Assembly: GCA_934569195.1 (NCBI GenBank)
Contig: CAKTKB010000064.1
Span: 1 to 7,820 of the forward strand
Reading direction: 5' to 3'
DNA length: 7,820 bases
Source: an uncultured Oscillospiraceae bacterium
Lineage (GTDB): Bacteria; Bacillota; Clostridia; Oscillospirales; Oscillospiraceae
Below are positions 1 to 5,081 of the stretch, piece after piece. Position 1 is the first letter of the stretch. Each line of letters begins with the position of its first letter. The position numbers and the translations under genes were made by a program. The notes beneath the pieces were generated by a model. It worked only from the letters and a program-made list of their open reading frames with translations. It ran no database searches and was not told where the DNA came from.

Positions 1-1
1 G

Positions 2-118
2 CTGTGTAAGAGAAGAAGACAAGCTGTATATATCCGTTTGAATCTGACCATGCCCCGCAGTATGATCAAGACGGGCCTTACCCGCATGGTGAAAGCCATC
101 CATAAGGAACAAACCTGA
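2..118 (+). CDS. Partial reading frame, C-terminal tail of an unidentified protein
   Basis: A frame open from the left edge runs 38 codons to a TGA at 116-118. The translated tail is basic (a KRRR run near the edge, ending in IHKEQT) and contains TMPRSMIKTGLTRMVKAI. I do not recognise the family. Two internal ATG codons (positions 50 and 62) mean it could also be a very short ORF. The mirrored frame on the minus strand is open over the same stretch, so the coding strand is not certain. It ends 177 bases before the phosphatase gene. Its presence next to a phage-type gene remnant makes a mobile-element protein plausible, but nothing in the visible residues proves that. Confidence 0.3.
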   Translation: MCKRRRQAVYIRLNLTMPRSMIKTGLTRMVKAIHKEQT

Positions 119-152
119 TAAAGTCAGAACACCGCCCATGGCTTGGGTATTT

Positions 153-235
153 TGTCGAGAAGGGGTGGTGCCTTGACGGCTGGTAGTGGCGGACTTCGCC
201 GTAACGAAGCCCTTCTTATGTCGATTCTCTCGACA
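153..235. repeat. 8-bp inverted repeat enclosing a GC-rich structured spacer
   Basis: TGTCGAGA at 153-160 is perfectly repeated in inverse as TCTCGACA at 228-235. Inside lie further complementary segments: GAAGGG (159-164) with CCCTTC (210-215), GGCG (188-191) with CGCC (197-200), and CTTCG (194-198) with CGAAG (205-209). The last two pairings exclude one another, so an RNA could adopt alternative folds. No uridine run follows, so this is not a typical intrinsic terminator. The right arm supplies the -35 box of the phosphatase promoter. It could be a protein-binding operator, a recombinase site or simply a structured leader; the sequence does not decide. Confidence 0.45.
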
Positions 236-258
236 GATAGACGTTCGTTTGCTATACT
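230..258 (+). promoter_or_regulatory. Putative sigma-A promoter of the phosphatase gene
   Basis: TCGACA (230-235, five of six matches to the -35 consensus) is followed after 17 bases by TATACT (253-258, five of six matches to the -10 consensus). Transcription would start near 265, about 30 bases before the phosphatase ATG. The -35 box is embedded in the right arm of the inverted repeat 153-235, so anything bound to that repeat would be expected to block this promoter. Confidence 0.55.
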
Positions 259-294
259 TAAAGAAAAAAAGCAATGACCGGGAGATACTACCAT

Positions 295-774
295 ATGAAG
301 AAAATCTTATTCGTTTGCCACGGCAATATCTGCCGCAGCCCGATGGCTGAGTTCGTGATGAAGGACTTAGTAGAAAAAGCGAGGCTGGCGTCACAGTTCC
401 ATATCGAGTCCGCCGCAACCAGCCGGGAGGAGATCGGCAACCCCGTCTATCCTCCGGCGCGGCGCAAGCTGGCCGAACACGAGATCACCTGCGGCGGTCA
501 CGCGGCGCGGCAGCTCACCAAAAATGATTACAAGGAATTTGACCTGCTCGTCGGCATGGACGGAGCCAACCTGCGGAATATGCACCGTATCTGCGGCGGT
601 GACCCGGATGGCAAGATACATCTGCTGCTGGATTACACCGATCGTCCCGGCGATGTAGCAGACCCGTGGTACACCGACGATTTTGAGGCAACATGGCAGG
701 ATGTGCTGGCGGGATGCCATGGCTTACTGAGAGAGTTATTGCAGAGACAAGGTGGACAGAATGACGCAGAGTGA
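295..774 (+). CDS. Low-molecular-weight protein tyrosine phosphatase
   Basis: This gene encodes a cytoplasmic phosphatase of the LMW-PTP family, which hydrolyses phosphotyrosine through a cysteinyl-phosphate intermediate. The 159-aa length is normal for the family. The N-terminal P-loop is intact: C8-H-G-N-I-C-R14-S15 gives the CX5RS signature with C8 as nucleophile and R14 binding phosphate. The general-acid loop D123-P-W-Y is present near the C terminus. I chose the ATG at 295 because GGAG at 281-284 is well spaced and the protein then begins MKKILFVC like its homologues; an ATG at 274 would add seven residues and has no ribosome site. Its physiological partner is not visible. In Firmicutes such enzymes often pair with tyrosine kinases of capsule operons, but no such gene is here. 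The stop codon overlaps the start of the Bro-N-like remnant. Confidence 0.93.
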   Translation: MKKILFVCHGNICRSPMAEFVMKDLVEKARLASQFHIESAATSREEIGNPVYPPARRKLAEHEITCGGHAARQLTKNDYKEFDLLVGMDGANLRNMHRICGGDPDGKIHLLLDYTDRPGDVADPWYTDDFEATWQDVLAGCHGLLRELLQRQGGQNDAE

Positions 775-859
775 CAAGAGGCAACTATCCGAGAATAAGC
801 GCATCCGTACTGCGTGGGACGAAGGAAAGAAAGAACAGTACTTTTCTATCGTCGATTGA
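761..859 (+). pseudogene. Truncated Bro-N/antirepressor-like gene remnant (32 codons)
   Basis: The ATG at 761 lies inside the phosphatase gene (14-base overlap) and is preceded by AGGTGG at 750-755, so translation could be coupled. The product, beginning MTQSDKRQLSENK and ending KEQYFSIVD, resembles the extreme N terminus of Bro-N domain proteins (phage antirepressor/BRO family). Those typically start with a charged segment, then an R-I/V-R-x-x-W-D-E strand and 'WYFSVVDV', and continue for over 100 residues. Here the frame stops directly after SIVD. None of the following frames continues with the expected hydrophobic 'VIGVLTES'-like segment, so a deletion or rearrangement after about base 856 is more likely than a point nonsense mutation. 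Homology is judged by eye from about 20 residues. A functional micro-ORF cannot be excluded. Confidence 0.6.
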
Positions 860-903
860 CTGGTTTTCCTCGGCAGAGCAGGGAACACTTTGATACCCAA
901 CCG

Positions 904-941
904 AAAAGAGGGGCATGGCCAAGTGGTCAAGCCCCTCTTTT
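904..941. terminator. Two-way intrinsic terminator between convergent genes
   Basis: A perfect 11-bp stem pairs AAAAGAGGGGC (904-914) with GCCCCTCTTTT (931-941), and the 16-base loop contains a further small stem (916-920 with 925-929). A run of T follows on the plus strand and a run of T precedes the stem when read on the minus strand, so it can stop transcription from both sides. It sits 13 bases past the stop codon of the minus-strand fusion enzyme and 45 bases past the end of the Bro-N-like remnant. Confidence 0.9.
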
Positions 942-953
942 TACATAGATTCT

Positions 954-3359
954 TCAGCGATTTCTCATGGACAGAGCACCGGTGAAACAAATTTGATTGC
1001 AGAAGGTGCATCCGACGCAGCGGTTTGGATCAAATGTGGGATGTCCCTCCGGATCAAGCTGCACCGCCTGAGCGGGACATCGCAGACAGTTGCCGCAGGA
1101 AGTACACAATCCGATATCTACCTGAGGAATCTTCTTTTCCGCAGACAGTTCTTCGTATGGTAGGATGATTCGTTCTCCGCAAGCGTGACGCAGTTCTTCC
1201 ACGCTGTGCAGAGATCTGGACCACATGAGCCAACTCAGGCCACTTTCCAATTCCCGGATAGACTCATAGCCATATCGCATGATGATAGAGCAGCATTGGA
1301 CAAACTCTACACCCATGGCAAGAAAGTCAGCGGCATCGCGATAGCTCATCACGCCTCCACTGGCGCTGACCGGCAGTTTGCAGCCGACGACCTTGGACAC
1401 TGCGTACTGGTTGATCGGCGCGATCCCTTTGCCGCCAACGCCCATCACTACGCCGTCCTCCCACTGGGATTTGCCGCGATTTTGAAATACCAAAATCGGA
1501 ATCGTATCGCCAATGGTGATTCCAAATTTTGCCATGGGGAATTCGGCTGCCAGACTGGATAGGCGCTCTGCAATGACTCCAACATTGGGAGCAGACGCGG
1601 TGAGCTTGAAGAGCTTGGGGACATCCGGATTGCTCCCTTCCAGAATCCAGCGGAGAATTTTTTCTGTTTTGTCTGCATCCTGATTTACGGCTAAACTGTC
1701 AGGACCGTCCGAGCCGGGGCAGGAGAGACTATACTCAATTCCCATGGCTCCGGCTTTCTCCAGCTTGTGTGTGCAGGTCAACCAGTTTTTGCGATCTATT
1801 GCATCATCACCGGTGAGATCCGCTCCGGTGGAAGCCATGGTCATTCGGTCGGGATATTCCTCTCGCAGCCGCCGTATATCCTCGCACAGGGCGTCTAACG
1901 GCCGGGCAGAGACGCCGTCGCAGTTGGCGTAACTAAAGCGGTCGGTACTGTGCATATATTCGCCCGGCGTATGGATGGGAACGCCATCAAAACCGGTTTT
2001 CAAGATTCCACCAGCCCACCCTGCGTCGTAGGCTGCCTTTAATTGCGCGTAGCCGTCAGAAGGAGGAGAAGCGGAAACAAAGAACGGGGAACGGACGGTT
2101 CTACCGAAGACTGTGGTTTGCAGTGACACGGGAAGCGGCTGGTAAGAGGGGAGAGGTTTTGTTTCTCCACCCTGATCCAGTCCCAGAAGCTGGTAAGCTG
2201 CCGCTTTGCCGGAGGCTGCCGCTTCCACAGCAGTAGCTGCACCGATTGCACACTCTCCAGCACGGATGAGATGGGGGTGATCAGAAGAGGGGAGCGCGCG
2301 GGAACCGATGGCAAAGATCACAGTGTCTACAGGACCCACCCAACGCTGACTCTCAGCCATGTGCTGAACGGCGGAGGGATGGAAGGGCGCACCGGGAGGA
2401 AGTAATACATCTTCTGTTAGGAGAGAGAATTGTCCGTTGGCTTCCTGACGGATGGCGGAAACGGCGGTTCGAGTGTGTACGGACACCCCTGTAGCAAACA
2501 AAGTCTCCCGCTCTTTACTCCCAAGGTTCAGTTCACACAGCTGCTCCAACGCAAAAAGCTCTGCGCCGGATGCGCCCTGCTGAAGTGCTGCAGCAGCACA
2601 GTCCACAGCAATGCCTCCGCAGCCAATGATTGCCACCCGGTCATGAATACGAGGCTCTGCAAGGAAATCCAGCGCGTCTATGGCGTATTCCTTCCCGGGG
2701 ATGTCCAACGTAACTTTTTGGTGACGCCCTGAGGCATCAATAACCTTTTCATATTGCGTCAATAAAGCCTCTGCAAGCAGGGGGGAAGTGCTTTGATGGA
2801 AGAATATGCCGAGATCGGTAAGAAACGATATATTTTTGTCCAACATCTCGCGGGGGAGGCGGTCTTCCGGAATCAGCCGGCACATGCCGCCGGAGGTGGG
2901 GTTATCATCATAGAGATGAACCTCTTTCCCGGCGCAAGCCAGCACGGCAGCAGCGGAAAGTCCGGCGGGACCCGCACCCAAAACGGCCACCTTTTCACCA
3001 TCCTTCTGGCCGGCGGGGAACGCCTGACGGATGCCGTCCAGTTGTGCCCGATAGATGATGTAGGACTGGAGAGCGGGGATGGAGACAGGCCGTCCGGCCT
3101 TTCCGCGGGAGCAGGCGCTCATGCAGTGCTTTTCCGAGCAAATGCTTCCGCATATTCCACCAATGGGGTTTTGACTCAGGATCATGGCAGCCGCACGCTG
3201 AAAGTCAGAGGGGCGCATCCCTTTGGCGGCTTGAATAAACTCTGCCGGCGAGCATCCAGCGGGGCATGCACCTTGGCAGGGCTTGTTTTTGCAGCTTTCA
3301 CAGCGGTCTGCTTCCTCACGAAATAATTTTTCCGAGAGAAAGGAAATGGATTGACTCAT
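954..3359 (-). CDS. Single-chain PreT-PreA (dihydropyrimidine dehydrogenase-like) flavo-iron-sulfur oxidoreductase
   Basis: An 801-aa cytoplasmic enzyme with the domain order of mammalian dihydropyrimidine dehydrogenase (DPD). Residues 15-90 are a Fer4_20-type domain with C20, C23, C28, C32, C36 and C70, C74, C79, C83. A Rossmann FAD site G128-A-G-P-A-G133 follows. A second dinucleotide fold begins VAIIGCGGIAVDC (242-254). The FMN barrel spans about 413-730, with K454, N479, the loop S544-L-S-C-P548 and phosphate-binding G668-G669. The C terminus carries two [4Fe-4S] motifs: C752/755/758/761 and C781/784/787/791. Known relatives use NAD(P)H to reduce uracil or thymine. Oddities: the loop reads SLSC instead of NLSC; D618-T619 replaces the DPD Asn-Thr; the arginine pair usual after the second Rossmann fold is absent; the first C-terminal cluster has CX2CX2CX2C spacing. 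The start has AAGGAGG 8 bases upstream. It lies 43 bases downstream of the regulator, probably in one operon. The substrate is inferred to be an N-heterocycle, not necessarily a pyrimidine. Confidence 0.88.
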   Translation of the reverse strand: MSQSISFLSEKLFREEADRCESCKNKPCQGACPAGCSPAEFIQAAKGMRPSDFQRAAAMILSQNPIGGICGSICSEKHCMSACSRGKAGRPVSIPALQSYIIYRAQLDGIRQAFPAGQKDGEKVAVLGAGPAGLSAAAVLACAGKEVHLYDDNPTSGGMCRLIPEDRLPREMLDKNISFLTDLGIFFHQSTSPLLAEALLTQYEKVIDASGRHQKVTLDIPGKEYAIDALDFLAEPRIHDRVAIIGCGGIAVDCAAAALQQGASGAELFALEQLCELNLGSKERETLFATGVSVHTRTAVSAIRQEANGQFSLLTEDVLLPPGAPFHPSAVQHMAESQRWVGPVDTVIFAIGSRALPSSDHPHLIRAGECAIGAATAVEAAASGKAAAYQLLGLDQGGETKPLPSYQPLPVSLQTTVFGRTVRSPFFVSASPPSDGYAQLKAAYDAGWAGGILKTGFDGVPIHTPGEYMHSTDRFSYANCDGVSARPLDALCEDIRRLREEYPDRMTMASTGADLTGDDAIDRKNWLTCTHKLEKAGAMGIEYSLSCPGSDGPDSLAVNQDADKTEKILRWILEGSNPDVPKLFKLTASAPNVGVIAERLSSLAAEFPMAKFGITIGDTIPILVFQNRGKSQWEDGVVMGVGGKGIAPINQYAVSKVVGCKLPVSASGGVMSYRDAADFLAMGVEFVQCCSIIMRYGYESIRELESGLSWLMWSRSLHSVEELRHACGERIILPYEELSAEKKIPQVDIGLCTSCGNCLRCPAQAVQLDPEGHPTFDPNRCVGCTFCNQICFTGALSMRNR

Positions 3360-3402
3360 ACATGAAACCTCCTTACTTTACTGCAGGACGAAACGCAGGA
3401 AA

Positions 3403-4695
3403 TCAAAGAGTTTTCAAGACCCGATACCGATGCGCCGCCCTTCCGCGGCGCTGCTCTTTCACCTCCCCTAAATCTTCTAAATAGGAACATTCTATAAGAC
3501 GGTCTACCAATCGGTAGACTGTTCTGGCAGATAAACCGAGTTGGGGTGCAATTTCTCTGACTGAGAAGTCCAAGGTGCCAGACTTGCGGATATAAGAGAA
3601 AAACTTATACAGAGATTCCTTGGGGACTCCTTGGACCTTGGCAAAGTGATCCACTGCTGGTATATTGAGCCGCGAGAGATGCGGCGAGGTGGCGGATTCT
3701 ATAATAGGGCCGATCAGTTTTTGGTTTTCAGAAACAATGTAGCAGGTGGAACGCTCCTGCTCCACTGCGTATTTCAGCCCCATTTGCGCAAATTGCATGG
3801 ACTGCTGCACGGTAAAACCGATCCCAACGCCCATTTGCACTGGTGCGTGGATGGTGTTTTCCAACTCATCCAGCAAAGGACATGTAGTGTATTCCCGCGT
3901 AAAGGCCCGAAAGATGGACTTGGTTGTGAGAAACAGATAGTCTTCTGCGCCGAAAGCGATCCAGTGTCCCTCCAGCTCCTGTGCGTATCGCAGAAGAACT
4001 TTTTGCACAGACATCTGGTTTTCCTGAAGGAAAAACTCCATCCCGCGCTCCAGATTGGAATAGGTGGAAATATGGATCAGCACTGCTGCAATGCGATACC
4101 GTTCGTCATTTAGAAACTGCGCGCGGCCTAAAACAGAGGCCAAATACAGCTGAACCTCTTCCGCGTCAGGGGAGGGGAAACAGCTGACGATCCCGCGGTT
4201 TCGGAGCGTGTGATACACCATGGCATCGCCAGTGAGTACTATGTCGCACCGTCCGCTGTCTAGATTCCGCAGGTGGTGAGAGAGCACTTGCTCCAATTGG
4301 TCTAATCGGTTAAATGGAATCCATTGATAGGGCAACGGCGTAGCCCCCACTTCTGACAACACGGTGCGGCAGGGCTGCCAATCGGGCCAGTCTATGGAGA
4401 TTCGACTCCACGTATACCCCATTTGCTTAAGATACAGAGCACCTTTCCGAAGGCGCCCCGCGCTATGGGGAAGGCAGATAGGTTCCGATCCTTTCCACAG
4501 CTGCTTTGCATAGTTCCAAAGAGGGACTCTGTCAAATACCGGCGTCAGTGGGCTGCCTTCCTGCAGGAGGATATCAAGCTGGGTTGCGGTATGGCACAAA
4601 CGGAAATCAAGTGACAAAGAGGATACAGCATCTGTCACAATTTTATCTGCATACAGAATGAACCGGCTTTGCAATTCGGCATACAGCTGCTCCAA
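3403..4695 (-). CDS. Transcriptional regulator with sensory region and C-terminal winged helix
   Basis: A 430-aa protein. The C terminus (about 345-430) is a winged-helix DNA-binding domain: a FSVREIAPQLGLSARTVYRLV helix-turn-helix at 377-397, followed by a basic wing EQRRGRAAHRYRV. The segment around 150-190 (DIVLTGDAMVYHTL..., then SCFPSPDAEEVQLYL) resembles the end of a PrpR_N-like sensor. Residues 200-330 (with VQMGVGIGFTVQQSMQFAQMG at 286-306) resemble a degenerate GGDEF/nucleotide-cyclase-like fold without a GGDEF motif. The first 130 residues are unrecognised. There is no membrane segment. The start is TTG: AAGGAGGGGT (4701-4710) lies at ideal distance and no in-frame ATG is near. Position suggests it controls both divergent operons, with the symmetric operator at 4821-4926 as the likely target. 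The ligand is unknown; the transported compound or its product is an inference. Confidence 0.82.
   Translation of the reverse strand: MEQLYAELQSRFILYADKIVTDAVSSLSLDFRLCHTATQLDILLQEGSPLTPVFDRVPLWNYAKQLWKGSEPICLPHSAGRLRKGALYLKQMGYTWSRISIDWPDWQPCRTVLSEVGATPLPYQWIPFNRLDQLEQVLSHHLRNLDSGRCDIVLTGDAMVYHTLRNRGIVSCFPSPDAEEVQLYLASVLGRAQFLNDERYRIAAVLIHISTYSNLERGMEFFLQENQMSVQKVLLRYAQELEGHWIAFGAEDYLFLTTKSIFRAFTREYTTCPLLDELENTIHAPVQMGVGIGFTVQQSMQFAQMGLKYAVEQERSTCYIVSENQKLIGPIIESATSPHLSRLNIPAVDHFAKVQGVPKESLYKFFSYIRKSGTLDFSVREIAPQLGLSARTVYRLVDRLIECSYLEDLGEVKEQRRGRAAHRYRVLKTL
4611..4640. promoter_or_regulatory. Possible auxiliary operator inside the regulator gene
   Basis: GTGACA (4611-4616) faces TGTCACAA (4633-4640) within the first codons of the regulator. 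Read on the minus strand the second element is TTGTGACAGA, identical over ten bases to the outer left half-site of the intergenic operator (4822-4831). Its centre lies about 249 bp from the operator centre, a distance compatible with looping. GTGACA also occurs elsewhere in coding sequence (5208 and 5226), so this may be chance. Confidence 0.2.
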
Positions 4696-4717
4696 GTTGC
4701 ACCCCTCCTTTTTCTCC

Positions 4718-4747
4718 AGTATATCGGTTATGTGCGAAAAATGTCAA
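4718..4747 (-). promoter_or_regulatory. Sigma-A promoter of the regulator-fusion enzyme operon
   Basis: Read on the minus strand, a perfect -35 TTGACA (4742-4747) is separated by 18 bases from the -10 TATACT (4718-4723). Transcription would begin near 4711, giving a leader of about 16 bases that just contains the AAGGAGGGGT ribosome site. The downstream fusion gene has only a 43-base gap and no visible promoter of its own, so this promoter probably serves both genes. Confidence 0.78.
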
Positions 4748-4820
4748 GAAAAAGGCGCGAAAAAACGGAACTTTCATTCAAATATCAAAATATTTCCTTG
4801 GAGTTTGTTAATCGATACAA

Positions 4821-4926
4821 TTTGTGACAGAGAAATCTGATACATTGCGTGGCTGTCGCAAAACAGTTGAAATAGGATCGGGCTTTTGCGACAAAGTGGC
4901 GGAAATTGCAACGTAGCTGTCACTAA
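4821..4926. promoter_or_regulatory. Symmetric four-half-site operator midway between divergent promoters
   Basis: The inner pair is a perfect 10-bp inverted repeat: TGTCGCAAAA (4854-4863) and TTTTGCGACA (4884-4893). The outer pair is TTTGTGACAG (4821-4830) and CTGTCACTAA (4917-4926), which share GTGACAG/CTGTCAC in inverse. Both pairs have the same centre, 4873.5. All four elements fit TTTGYGACA (one mismatch in the outermost bases of the right one) and alternate in direction. Centre distances of 30, 34 and 30 bp are about three helical turns. The midpoint of the two -35 boxes and of the two -10 boxes is 4874. This layout fits cooperative binding by a dimeric or tetrameric regulator, most simply the neighbouring winged-helix protein. 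Activator or repressor mode cannot be told. Confidence 0.7.
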
Positions 4927-5000
4927 TTCTCTTATCCGATAAAATGCTTTTATATCCATTGGACAGTCCTACGAAATCCGTCCTGTTCCGCTTTGACCGA

Positions 5001-5030
5001 TTGACAAAGAGAAAGCTTCCTCCATATAAT
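5001..5030 (+). promoter_or_regulatory. Sigma-A promoter of the PreA-like/transporter operon
   Basis: A perfect -35 TTGACA (5001-5006) and a perfect -10 TATAAT (5025-5030) are separated by 18 bases. Transcription would begin near 5037, leaving a leader of about 45 bases before the ATG at 5082. With both boxes at consensus, strong basal activity is expected unless repressed. Downstream gene overlap indicates that the transporter is read from the same transcript. Confidence 0.85.
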
Positions 5031-5081
5031 TGGCCTAGGACGAAACGTAAGAATACACCGCGTAGACATGAGGAGGTCATT

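Larger units (their letters stand above)
4696..5081. other. Divergent intergenic region (386 bp)
   Basis: This gene-free spacer separates the regulator (leftward) from the PreA-like gene (rightward). It holds the regulator ribosome site (4701-4710), the two outward promoters, the four-part operator, an AT-rich palindrome (AAATAT 4780-4785 with ATATTT 4790-4795), a small GGACAGTCC palindrome (4961-4969) and the ribosome site AGGAGG (5071-5074 region) of the PreA-like gene. I see no RNA gene, riboswitch fold or credible small ORF in it. A minus-strand open frame crossing from 5368 to 4808 runs over the rightward promoter and start codon and is a shadow. Confidence 0.8.

Noticed and set aside
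904..941. tRNA-like 5' segment (GGCCAAGTGGTCAAG resembles a D-arm)
   Set aside because: The D-stem does not close, no anticodon or T-arm follows, and the stretch is fully explained by an 11-bp terminator stem and its loop.
2793..3326. 177-aa plus-strand open frame opposite the fusion enzyme
   Set aside because: It lies fully antisense to well-conserved Fe-S and FAD domains, has no ribosome site and no recognisable domain; it is a shadow of GC-rich coding sequence. The same holds for 1185-1562, 2430-2732 and 3631-4113.
4944..5081. Upstream extension of the PreA-like protein by 46 residues
   Set aside because: The extension would be encoded across the -35 and -10 boxes and lacks a ribosome site; the ATG at 5082 has a strong AGGAGG and matches the usual domain start.
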